NCBI GenBank assembly: GCA_963800865.1
Contig: CAWDCL010000005.1
Location: 62,001-126,000, forward strand
Direction of reading: 5' to 3'
From: JALOKP01 sp963800865
Lineage (GTDB): Bacteria > Acidobacteriota > Polarisedimenticolia > J045
Length of the DNA stretch: 64,000 nt
Shown here: positions 24,731 to 32,492 of the stretch, piece by piece
Numbering within the stretch: the stretch's first letter is position 1
Layout: every line of letters begins with the position of its first letter
Notes under the pieces: generated by a model
Databases searched by the model: none
What the model was told of the DNA's origin: nothing
The model's input: the letters and a program-made list of their open reading frames with translations, nothing else
Program-made: the position numbers and the translations under genes

Positions 24731-25156
24731 TCAGGCGGTGCCGAGGACGGGCACGGCGCGCGACGCGAGCAGCTGGCGCCAGCGCGGGACAACCGCGGCG
24801 AATGAGCCTTCCAGCGCCTCGGCGAGCGCGGGCCAGTCGTGGGTCTCCTGGGCCGCGACGATCGCGCGCAGCGGCGCGACGATCGGCTCGAGCTCGGCGG
24901 CGTGCTCGCGCGGATCGTGCCCCAGGGCCCGGTCGAGGTCGACGATCAGCTCGAGGACGGCCCTCATCCCCTCGAGCAGGTTGGCGAGGTCGGGCAGCGC
25001 CGCGAGCGCGCTCTCCCCGCGCAGCGTGGCCGCCAGCGTGGGCGTCTCCCGCTCCACGATGTCGAGAAAGGCGTGAGCTGTCCCGAGGACGCGCTCGGCG
25101 AGGGCCCGCACGTCGTCGTCGGAGGGGGGGGTGTCGCCGGCCGGGAAAGCGCTCAT
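24731..25156 (-). CDS. hypothetical helical protein, upstream partner of the Maf-like gene
   Basis: 141 residues, soluble, almost entirely amphipathic helix (VRALAERVLGTAHAFLDIVE; NLLEGMRAVLELIVDLDRAL), no cysteine, acidic overall. The start is ATG 25156 after AGGAGA. Not recognised by family. It sits 17 bases ahead of the DUF115 gene on the same strand; the size and helical build would suit a dedicated chaperone or adaptor, but that is a guess from position. Confidence 0.6.
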   Translation of the reverse strand: MSAFPAGDTPPSDDDVRALAERVLGTAHAFLDIVERETPTLAATLRGESALAALPDLANLLEGMRAVLELIVDLDRALGHDPREHAAELEPIVAPLRAIVAAQETHDWPALAEALEGSFAAVVPRWRQLLASRAVPVLGTA

Positions 25157-25190
25157 CGATCGGTCTCCTGCGGGCGCGACAGCGACCCGG

Positions 25191-25231
25191 CACCCCGGCG
25201 GCGGGAGCGTCAACGCTCCGACGCCGGGAGC
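25191..25231. promoter_or_regulatory. hairpin in the divergent spacer
   Basis: CCCGGCG pairs with CGCCGGG around an inner GGAGCG-TCAA-CGCTCC stem, giving a nested palindrome between the starts of the helical protein (minus) and the exported protein (plus). No T-run; could be an operator, an mRNA leader structure or a REP-like unit. Confidence 0.35.
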
Positions 25232-25405
25232 GGCCGGCCTCGTGGGCCGGTGCCGGTCCAGCGCGCTCGTTTTCTGCCAAGTCTCCGTCCCGCTTGAACT
25301 TAGCCGCCGCAGGGGGGCCCTGTTCGCGGGAATCGGCAACGCGGCTCATCCGCTGACTGCATCCGGCGTGCCATGGCCCTTAGAATGCCCGCCTCCGGAG
25401 CATCC

Positions 25406-26224
25406 ATGCCCGTCCCCCGTCCCCGCGTCCTCGCCGTGATCGCCGCGTCGCTCGCCGGTTCCCTGCTCGGTCCGGGCCCGGCCGTGGCCTTCTCTCCGGC
25501 GACCCGGACCGAGCTGGTCAAGCGGGCGATCACGCTGATGCCGCCGTCGCTCGCGCGGCAGCTGAAGAAGCACGAGCGGGCGCTGCTGGAGGGGGCGCTC
25601 GAGGGGATGGAGCAGTGCAACGGGACCGCCGCGCACGGCCTCGCGCCGGGCGACGCGGACGCCCGGCTGGCGGCCACGATCGACGAAACGGTCGCGAGGA
25701 TCGACCGCCGCGAGCCGATGGCCGACGTCGCGCGATCCCTCGGCCGCGTGGCGCACGCCGCGATCGATCTCTCGTTCGCGCTCAATTCGGGACCGGACGA
25801 TCCGCGCGAGCGCTCCTACTACCGGGAGTTCGCGCTCTACGTGGAGAAGTCGCTCCCGAAAGTGCGCCTCACCTTCCCCGGCTGGTCCGACGACGAGCTC
25901 GCGCGGCGCGACCTGCCGGGGTTCGCCCGCCGGACGGCCCTCGCGGCGCGGCGCGACGCGGAAGCGATCGCGCGCAGTTATTACCCGGAAGGCCGATCGC
26001 GTTCCCCGCAGGACTTCGACGAGCGGTCGGTCGCGTTCGCCTCGGCCTCGCTGGAAGCCTCGCTCGCCCTCTCCACGGCCGCCAAGGCCTGGCTCTACAC
26101 CTGGTGGAGCGCGCACGGGGACCTCGCCGGGACGCCCCATCTCGACCCCGGACTCGTCCATAATCCCTTCGCCCGCCCGTCCGGCGGCCCGCCCGATGCG
26201 GGACGCCAGGAGTCAGCCCGATGA
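25406..26224 (+). CDS. exported protein with a possible phospholipase C/S1 nuclease-like fold
   Basis: 272 residues. The start at ATG 25406 is preferred because GGAG lies five bases upstream and a signal peptide follows (LAVIAASLAGSLLGPGPAVAF); ATG 25373 and 25385 are also in frame. The mature part is helical with histidines spaced as in zinc-dependent phospholipase C/P1 nuclease-like proteins (KKHERALLEGALEG; LGRVAHAAIDLSFALN; YYREFALYVEKSL). That resemblance is weak. It overlaps purH by ATGA (26221-26224), so the two are cotranscribed. Confidence 0.6.
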   Translation: MPVPRPRVLAVIAASLAGSLLGPGPAVAFSPATRTELVKRAITLMPPSLARQLKKHERALLEGALEGMEQCNGTAAHGLAPGDADARLAATIDETVARIDRREPMADVARSLGRVAHAAIDLSFALNSGPDDPRERSYYREFALYVEKSLPKVRLTFPGWSDDELARRDLPGFARRTALAARRDAEAIARSYYPEGRSRSPQDFDERSVAFASASLEASLALSTAAKAWLYTWWSAHGDLAGTPHLDPGLVHNPFARPSGGPPDAGRQESAR

Positions 26225-27816
26225 ACACCCCGTCCGGTGCCTCCGCCCCCCGTCGCACCCCGGTCCGACGTGCGCTGATCTCGGTCTACGACAAGTACGG
26301 CGTCGTCGACCTGGCCCGCGCCCTCGCCGAAGCCGGGGTCGAGATCCTCTCGACCGGCGGTACGGCCCGGATGCTGATCGAGGCCGGCCTCTCGATCCGC
26401 CGGATCTCCGAGGTCACCGGCACCCCCGAGATGCTCGACGGGCGGGTCAAGACGCTGCACCCGATGGTCCACGCGGGGATCCTCGCGGTGCGCGACAACC
26501 CGCGGCACCAGAAGGACCTCGCCAGTTACGGCGCGGAGCCGATCGACCTCGTCGTGGCCAACCTCTACCCGTTCGAGATGACCGCGCGGATGGAGGGGAT
26601 CGGCCTGGGCGAGATCATCGAGATGATCGACATCGGCGGCCCGACGATGGTGCGCGCGGCGGCGAAGAACTTCCGCGACGTCGGCGTCGTCGTCGATCCC
26701 GCGGACTACGGCTCGGTCGTGGACGAGATCCGCGAGCACGGCGGCCTGTCCGACGCGACCCGCCTCGCGCTGTCGCGCAAGGCCTTCCAGCACACGGCGT
26801 CGTACGACAGCGCGGTCTATACCTTCATGGCCCAGCTTGAACCGGACGGAACGCGGCGCGCCGCCGATTCGCCGTTCCCGCAGAAGATCAGCCTCACCGT
26901 GGACAAGGTCCAGGACCTGCGCTACGGCGAGAACCCGCACCAGAAGGCGGCGTTCTACGCCGAGCTGCAGGGGAACGGCGCGACGCTCGCGCACGCGGCG
27001 CAGCTCCACGGCACGGAGCTGTCGTTCAACAACCTGCTCGACTTCGACGCCGCGTTCGCGGCGGTGTCGTCGCTCGACGGGCCGGGATGCGTGATCGTCA
27101 AGCACAACAACCCCTCCGGCGCGGCGATCGGCGACGACGCGGCGGAGGCCTTCCGGCTGGCGCGCGACGCCGACCCGGTCAGCGCCTACGGCGGGGTGGT
27201 CGCCTTCAACCGGACCGTCGACGAGGACACCGCGCTGGTGCTCGGCGAGACCTTCTTCGAGGGAGTGATCGCCCCCGGCTATACCGCCGAGGCGCGCGAG
27301 GCGCTGAAGAAGAAGAAGAAGCTGCGGGTGCTCGAGCTGGGCGGCGCGCGGGCCGGCCGTCCCGGCCTCGACGTGCGCCGCGTGTCGGGCGGCTACCTGC
27401 TCCAGGAGTGGGACTCGGACGACAGCCTGGACGAGGTGAAGATCGCCACGCGCCGCGTGCCGACGGAAGAGGAATGGGCGGCGTTGCGCTTCGCCTGGCG
27501 GATCTGCCGCCATGTCCGTTCGAACGCGATCGTCCTGGCGAAGGACAACCGCACGGTCGGGATCGGCGCCGGACAGATGAGCCGCGTCGACTCGGTGCGG
27601 ATCGCCGTGGTGAAGGCCGGCGACGAGGCCCGCGGAGCGGTGATGGCTTCCGACGCGTTCTTCCCGTTCCCGGACGGCGTGGAAGAGGCGGCGCGGGCCG
27701 GCGTCACCGCGGTGATCCAGCCGGGCGGGAGCATCCGCGACGAGGAAGTCATCGCCGCCGTCGACCGGCTTGGCCTGGCGATGCTCTTCACCGGACGCCG
27801 CCACTTCCGCCACTGA
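26221..27816 (+). CDS. purH: bifunctional AICAR formyltransferase/IMP cyclohydrolase
   Basis: Last two steps of IMP synthesis. 531 residues, the family's usual length. The N-terminal cyclohydrolase domain has ALISVYDKYGVVDLA, STGGTARML, and the LDGRVKTLHPMVHAG signature. The C-terminal formyltransferase domain has LRYGENPHQKAAFY, the catalytic KHNNPSG motif, SAYGGVVAFN, and the closing AMLFTGRRHFRH. The start is ATG 26221, inside the end of the previous gene. Confidence 0.96.
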   Translation: MNTPSGASAPRRTPVRRALISVYDKYGVVDLARALAEAGVEILSTGGTARMLIEAGLSIRRISEVTGTPEMLDGRVKTLHPMVHAGILAVRDNPRHQKDLASYGAEPIDLVVANLYPFEMTARMEGIGLGEIIEMIDIGGPTMVRAAAKNFRDVGVVVDPADYGSVVDEIREHGGLSDATRLALSRKAFQHTASYDSAVYTFMAQLEPDGTRRAADSPFPQKISLTVDKVQDLRYGENPHQKAAFYAELQGNGATLAHAAQLHGTELSFNNLLDFDAAFAAVSSLDGPGCVIVKHNNPSGAAIGDDAAEAFRLARDADPVSAYGGVVAFNRTVDEDTALVLGETFFEGVIAPGYTAEAREALKKKKKLRVLELGGARAGRPGLDVRRVSGGYLLQEWDSDDSLDEVKIATRRVPTEEEWAALRFAWRICRHVRSNAIVLAKDNRTVGIGAGQMSRVDSVRIAVVKAGDEARGAVMASDAFFPFPDGVEEAARAGVTAVIQPGGSIRDEEVIAAVDRLGLAMLFTGRRHFRH

Positions 27817-27852
27817 GCCCACGCGGCGGGCGCCGTCAGCGGGCCTCCGGCG

Positions 27853-29709
27853 TCACTCCAGCGGGCGGAGCGGGATCGCGGCGAGCGCCTGGAAGTAGGC
27901 GTCGTCGCGCGCCCGGTCGCGGTACTGCTTGCCGAGCTCGAGCAGGCGCTTGACGTCGGCATCCCCCGGGCGACGCTCGAGCGCGTCCCGCAGGTACTCC
28001 CGCGCGCCGTACGGGTCGCCGCCGCGCATCATCTGCAGGCCGAGGTTGAACGACGCGTTCGCGATCGCGCGGTTGAGGTCGGCCGGCTGCTCCGTCTTGG
28101 GCAGGCGGTAGAGGATCCGCAGCACCTCGGCGAAGTCCTGCTCGTTGAAGCTCCGGACCAGCTGGGCGTGGCGGTCGTCGGCCTCGGCGCGCGAGGCCAT
28201 CGCGTGCTCGACCTTGGCGGCCAGGGTCTTCGCCTCGGCGTTGGCCGGGTCGAGCTGGGCGGCCTGCCGGATCAGGGCGAAGCCCGCATTCTCGTCCCCG
28301 CGTGCGATGGCCAGCTTCCCCTCGGTCAGCAGCCGCGGGACGTCGGCCTTGGTCAGCTTGGGAACGGCAGGGGCGGGGGCTGCCTTGACCGCCTTCACGG
28401 GCTTGGACTTCGGCGCCGCGACGGTCGACGGTGCGGCGTCACCGCCCCACCATCCGAGCGCCCCGCCCAACCACCAGCCTCCGGCCCCGAGGACGACCAT
28501 CGCGAGCAGCGCGGCGACCGGCACCAGGAGCTTCCGGCCGAGCGCGCCCTTCGCTCCCTTCGCGCCCTTCGCCGCCTTTGCGGCGTTGCCGATCAACGGT
28601 CGCGCGACGGCCGGCGCGCTGGCGCGCGGCGGCGGGGGCGGCTCGGGGGCGGCGGGCGGCGCGGGGGCGGTCGTCTCGCCGGCGGCCGTTTCGGGGGCGG
28701 CGGTGCCGGCGACGGCGATCGGTGCGCGGGCCGGCCTGGCCGACGGCATCGCCGCCAGCGGTGCGTCGACCGGGGCGCGCTCCTTCGCCACGCCTGCGGC
28801 GTATCGGCCCGCGCTCGGCTGGGCCGGCTCGGGGGTGGCGTTGGACTGGAAGTCGAACCCGCCGGTGGGTGCGAACTCGGCGGGCGACGGCAACGGCGGC
28901 GGCGCGGCGGACGGCCGCGGTGGCGCGGCCGCTGGCCGCGGCGCGGGGGTGGGCGGGTCGGAGGCCGGGCTCAGCCCTCCGAGGGCCGGTCCCGTCTCCG
29001 CCGTTGCGGCGTGGAGCGCACGCCCCTCCTGGATCAACTGGCGGGCGCGCGCGAGCCACTCCAGCGCCTCCGGGTGCTCGGGGGCCAGCCCGAGGACCTG
29101 CTGCAGCATCGGGACCGCGTGCGCCGCGTCGCCGCGCTCGATCGACGCGATCGCGTCCGAGAGCAGGTGGTCGACCGTGGCCGCGCGGCGAGCGGCCTCC
29201 GCGCGGGCTTCCTCGAGAACTTCCTGCGCTGCGTCGCACGATTCGTGCATGGCGAGCGCGCGGGAGGCGAGTTCGGTCGCGCTCGGAAGGTCGCCCTGGA
29301 AGAGGTGGCGGCGGGCCTGCTCGGCGAGCAGCGCAGCTTCCCCTTCGGTGGCGCGGACCGCCGCGCTCTGCGGCGCGGCGAGCTTCTGAGCTTCCTCGAC
29401 CGGGAGTTGGCCGGTCGCCTCGAGCAGGTCCTCGATCGCTTCCGGCTGCGGCGCGCGTGCCGGCGTCGCGACGGCCGCCAGGTCGAAGTCCAGCTGCAGG
29501 TCGAAGTCGCCGGGAGGCTGGCCGTTCGGGGCGCCTGTCGGCGGCGCCGAAGCGCGCTCGACGCCCGCCAGGGCGGTGCCGTTCTCGGGATCGATCTGCA
29601 GGACCGCCTCGAAGATCATCCGGGCGCTCTCCGGGTCCCCCCCGGCGAACGTCTCCTCGGCCTGCCTGAGGAGGTCGGCGATCTCTTCCGAATACGCGCT
29701 CTGGCTCAC
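27853..29709 (-). CDS. TPR-containing single-pass membrane protein with a proline-rich linker
   Basis: 618 residues from GTG 29709 (AGGATGGAAG just upstream). Residues 1-230 hold tetratricopeptide-type repeats (LLRQAEETFAGGDPESARMI; LLSDAIASIERGDAAHAVPM). A long Ala/Pro-rich low-complexity linker follows, then one hydrophobic segment near residue 400 (LVPVAALLAMVVLGAGGWWL), then a second TPR block to the C-terminus (EGKLAIARGDENAGFALIRQ; GDPYGAREYLRDALERRPGD). The build suggests a scaffold crossing the inner membrane with repeats on both sides. It converges on purH. Confidence 0.75.
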   Translation of the reverse strand: MSQSAYSEEIADLLRQAEETFAGGDPESARMIFEAVLQIDPENGTALAGVERASAPPTGAPNGQPPGDFDLQLDFDLAAVATPARAPQPEAIEDLLEATGQLPVEEAQKLAAPQSAAVRATEGEAALLAEQARRHLFQGDLPSATELASRALAMHESCDAAQEVLEEARAEAARRAATVDHLLSDAIASIERGDAAHAVPMLQQVLGLAPEHPEALEWLARARQLIQEGRALHAATAETGPALGGLSPASDPPTPAPRPAAAPPRPSAAPPPLPSPAEFAPTGGFDFQSNATPEPAQPSAGRYAAGVAKERAPVDAPLAAMPSARPARAPIAVAGTAAPETAAGETTAPAPPAAPEPPPPPRASAPAVARPLIGNAAKAAKGAKGAKGALGRKLLVPVAALLAMVVLGAGGWWLGGALGWWGGDAAPSTVAAPKSKPVKAVKAAPAPAVPKLTKADVPRLLTEGKLAIARGDENAGFALIRQAAQLDPANAEAKTLAAKVEHAMASRAEADDRHAQLVRSFNEQDFAEVLRILYRLPKTEQPADLNRAIANASFNLGLQMMRGGDPYGAREYLRDALERRPGDADVKRLLELGKQYRDRARDDAYFQALAAIPLRPLE

Positions 29710-29788
29710 GCTTCCATCCTGCCTACACCCCCCCCGGCGAATGTAGGGCGGGGGGAGGAAGGACGGCAACGAACAGCCGGAAACGGGG

Positions 29789-30037
29789 CTACCGCGCGTG
29801 GGAGGCCCGGCGGCAGTCCTCGGAGCAGTAGAACGCCTCCCCCTCCCGTACGGCGCGGCTTTCGGGCAGGAGGAGCCCGCAGACGGGATCCTTCACCAGG
29901 CGCTCGGTCCCGGCCTGCACCGGGGGGCGCTGCGGCCGCGGCCCGACCGGGCGCCGGGTCGGCACGAGGGCGAACCGGACCAGCCGCAGCACGGTCAGGG
30001 CGAGGACCACGAGCAGGAGCCAGCGGATGAGTGCCAT
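29789..30037 (-). CDS. PP0621-family membrane-anchored metal-binding protein
   Basis: 82 residues: one N-terminal transmembrane helix (LIRWLLLVVLALTVLRLV), a basic Pro/Arg linker, and a C-terminal YHS-like knuckle with two cysteine groups (DPVCGLLLPESRAV and FYCSEDCRRAS). This is the layout of the PP0621 family, of unknown function. The cysteines probably hold one metal ion. The start is ATG 30037. Confidence 0.75.
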   Translation of the reverse strand: MALIRWLLLVVLALTVLRLVRFALVPTRRPVGPRPQRPPVQAGTERLVKDPVCGLLLPESRAVREGEAFYCSEDCRRASHAR

Positions 30038-30092
30038 CGGGCCTCCCCCGACCGCGCCGTCGCCGCGCCGTCGCCGCGCCGCCCGCGGCCGA

Positions 30093-31067
30093 TCAGCCGG
30101 CCGCGCCCGCCAGCCGCTGCTCGAGGTGCGGGATGTTCGGGTCGTCCGGCTTGACCTTCTTCAGGGTCCCCAGCCAGCGCTGCGCCGAGGCCTTGTCTCC
30201 GCTGTCGAGGGCGATCACGACCGCGTTGAGGGCGGCCTGCCACTGCTGCGGGTTGGCGGCGAGCGCGCGCTCGAACAGCTGGAGCGCCTCCGGCACGCGG
30301 CCCTGCTGGGCGACGACGAAGCCGAGGTCGGTGATCACGCCCGCGGCGAGCGGATTGACCGCCAGCGCGCGGCGGTACGACGCTTCCGCCAGGGCCCACT
30401 GGCCGGAGTCGTAGTAGAAGTTGCCAGCCTTGGATTGCGCGTCGAAGTCCTCGGGCCTGGCCTTGCCGTCGGCGACGACCTTCCGGACGGTTTCGAGCTC
30501 GGCCTGCATCTGCCCCGCCACCGGAGCACCCGGTGCCCGCCGCTGGAACTCGGCCAGCGCACGGCTGGCCGCGTCGAGGTCGCCCGCACCGTGCAGCGCG
30601 ACGTCGAACGACAGCGCGGCGGCCTGGGCGTCGTTGCGCTCGGTGTCGAGGACCTTCGTCGCCATCTCGAGCGCCTTCTTCGGCTGGTGCGCGGTACGGT
30701 AGGCGACCGCCAGGCGGCCCATGATCTGCGCGTTGCCGGGGTCGCCGGCCAGCGCGCGCTCGTAGTGGGAGATCGCCTCCGGGACGGCCTGCTGCTGCAG
30801 CAGGAAGTCGCCCAGCGCGACCAGCGCCGGAACGTCGTTCGGGTTCTGCGCGAGGCGGGCACGCATCTCTTCGAAGGACGGCGGACCGCCGGCCTGGCCC
30901 GCTCCGCCCGCCATACCGGGTGCCCCGCCCTGCGGCGCCGGGGCCTGGGCCTGCACGACCGGGGCGCCGGCCCCGCCGCCGCTGAAGAGGACGTTCCCGA
31001 GCACCAGGCCGACGACCAGTCCGAGGACTATGCCGGCGGCGAGAAACAGGCCCTGATCCTTCCGCAT
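30093..31067 (-). CDS. TPR-repeat protein with N-terminal membrane anchor
   Basis: 324 residues from ATG 31067, behind GGAGGAAGGG. An anchor helix (LFLAAGIVLGLVVGLVLGNV) is followed by a Gly/Ala/Pro linker and about six tetratricopeptide repeats (DVPALVALGDFLLQQQAVPE; HYERALAGDPGN; SYRRALAVNPLAAGVI; LQLFERALAANPQQWQAALN). Resembles the periplasmic CcmH/NrfG-like TPR modules used in assembly of cytochromes and other envelope complexes, but no such genes are adjacent. It may be cotranscribed with the PP0621-like gene 55 bases downstream. Confidence 0.75.
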   Translation of the reverse strand: MRKDQGLFLAAGIVLGLVVGLVLGNVLFSGGGAGAPVVQAQAPAPQGGAPGMAGGAGQAGGPPSFEEMRARLAQNPNDVPALVALGDFLLQQQAVPEAISHYERALAGDPGNAQIMGRLAVAYRTAHQPKKALEMATKVLDTERNDAQAAALSFDVALHGAGDLDAASRALAEFQRRAPGAPVAGQMQAELETVRKVVADGKARPEDFDAQSKAGNFYYDSGQWALAEASYRRALAVNPLAAGVITDLGFVVAQQGRVPEALQLFERALAANPQQWQAALNAVVIALDSGDKASAQRWLGTLKKVKPDDPNIPHLEQRLAGAAG

Positions 31068-31108
31068 CCCTTCCTCCGAGACCTCGAAACGGCAAGAAGC
31101 TCTGCACC

Positions 31109-31276
31109 CTAGTGTCCCGATTCCGTCTTCGGTTGACAACCAAGGCCGCCGAAGCGCCCGCGGGGCAAGGCGCGAGGACGCCGGCGTACTCCCGCCGTAC
31201 GCCAAGGACGAGCAACGCCGCCCTGCGGGATGCAGCGGCGGCCGACTGTCAAGCCAAGACGGATTCGGGACACTAG
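31109..31276. mobile_element. 168-bp foldback (MITE-like) element
   Basis: Inverted ends CTAGTGTCCCGAWTCCGTCT at 31109 and 31276 (about 27 of 29 bases match). The interior continues as an imperfect palindrome: GGCCGCCG near 31144 pairs with CGGCGGCC near 31236, and GGCGTAC/GTACGCC close the tip near 31190. A TA step sits at both outer edges, as left by IS630/Tc1-type transposases. No coding capacity. It lies in the promoter spacer between a TPR gene and rlmN. Confidence 0.7.
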
Positions 31277-31351
31277 CCCTGGACCGCCGGGGCGTCAACC
31301 GCGCGGCCGCAGGCGCTGGCGGCCCGCCCGCGGGACCGCGAGAATCGGTCG

Positions 31352-32401
31352 ATGCCCGCCGCCGACGACACCCCGGTCAACCTCTACGGCCTCGAGGAGG
31401 AGGCGCTCGCCGGCCTGCTCGCTCCGCTCGATCCGGCGCGCTTCCGGTCCCGCCAGGTCTTCGCCTGGATGTACGGGCGCGGCGTGACCGACCCCACCGC
31501 CTGGACCGACCTGCCGAAGGCGTTGCGGACCGAGCTGGCCGCGCGCTACGCCGCCCTTCCGCCGCGCATCGCCTCCCGCCACGCCGCGTCCGACGCCACG
31601 ACCAAGTACGTGATCGATCTCCCGCGGGGAGGGCAGGTCGAGGCGGTCGCGATCCCGGCCGAGGACCGGATGACGTTCTGCATCTCCTCGCAGGTCGGAT
31701 GCGGATTCGGCTGCGCGTTCTGCATGACCGCGAAGCTCGGTTTCACCCGCAACCTCGACGCGGGCGAGATCGTCGGCCAGGTCGCCGCCCTGCTCGCCGA
31801 AACCGGCACCCCGGCCGGCGAGTACAACATCGTCTTCATGGGGATGGGCGAGCCGCTGCAGAACATCGAGAGCGTGCTGGCGGCGCTCCGGATCCTGACC
31901 CACGAGCGCGGCTTCGGCCTGGGCCCGCGCCGGATCACGATCTCGACCGTCGGGATCCCGAAGGGGATCCGTCGCCTGGCGCAGGCGGCGGTCGTGCCGC
32001 GCCTCGCCGTCTCGCTGGTGGCGGCCGACCCGGAGGTACGCCGGAGCCTGATGCCGATCGCCCGCTCGGTGACGCTCGACGAGCTGGCCGACGCGGTGCT
32101 GGAGTTCGGCCGGGGGCGGCGCGACGAGCCGACGCTCGAGTGCGTGATGCTCGACGGCGTCAACGACGCGCCGGAGCTGGCGCACAAGCTGGCGAAGCTC
32201 GCCCGGCGCGCCGGCGCCAAGGTCAACCTGATCGAGTTCAACCCGACGCCCGCGCTTCCCTACCGCCCCTCGCCCGAAGCGCGCCTGGAGTACTTCCTCC
32301 GCGTGCTCTCCGAGGCGGGCGTCGTCGGGACGGTCCGCCGCTCGCGCGGCAAGGACGCGTTCGCCGCCTGCGGGCAGCTCGCCTTCCTGACAAAACCGTA
32401 G
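31352..32401 (+). CDS. rlmN: dual-specificity 23S rRNA/tRNA adenine-C2 methyltransferase (RlmN/Cfr family)
   Basis: Radical-SAM enzyme methylating C2 of A2503 in 23S rRNA and A37 in some tRNAs. 349 residues. The radical-SAM cluster is CGFGCAFC (CxxxCxxC), the SAM-binding segments are VFMGMGEPLQN and ITISTVGIPKGI, and the acceptor cysteine lies in DAFAACGQLAF near the C-terminus. Oddity: where the family usually has SLHA, this reads AVSLVAADPEVRRSLMPI, without the histidine. The start is ATG 31352. The TAG stop is the TAG of a GTAGGGG repeat copy. Confidence 0.93.
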   Translation: MPAADDTPVNLYGLEEEALAGLLAPLDPARFRSRQVFAWMYGRGVTDPTAWTDLPKALRTELAARYAALPPRIASRHAASDATTKYVIDLPRGGQVEAVAIPAEDRMTFCISSQVGCGFGCAFCMTAKLGFTRNLDAGEIVGQVAALLAETGTPAGEYNIVFMGMGEPLQNIESVLAALRILTHERGFGLGPRRITISTVGIPKGIRRLAQAAVVPRLAVSLVAADPEVRRSLMPIARSVTLDELADAVLEFGRGRRDEPTLECVMLDGVNDAPELAHKLAKLARRAGAKVNLIEFNPTPALPYRPSPEARLEYFLRVLSEAGVVGTVRRSRGKDAFAACGQLAFLTKP

Positions 32402-32471
32402 GGGCCGGCCTCTGTGCCGGCCCGCCCGACGCCGGCCTGGCTCTCGGGCCGGCACAGAGGCCGGCCCCTAC
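32398..32471. repeat. inverted pair of the GTAGGGGCCGGCC palindromic repeat
   Basis: Head-to-head copies: GTAGGGGCCGGCC-TCTGT-GCCGGCCC at 32398-32423 and its reverse complement at 32446-32471, separated by about 22 bases. The whole can fold as one 26-bp hairpin or two small ones. It lies between convergent rlmN and rho, and supplies the rlmN stop codon. Confidence 0.8.
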
Positions 32472-32492
32472 GGTCGCGGGAACGACGTTCCG

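Noticed and set aside
32398..32471. Palindromic repeat pairs considered as a minimal CRISPR array
   Set aside because: Units are inverted relative to each other, spacers are short and not regular, no cas genes.
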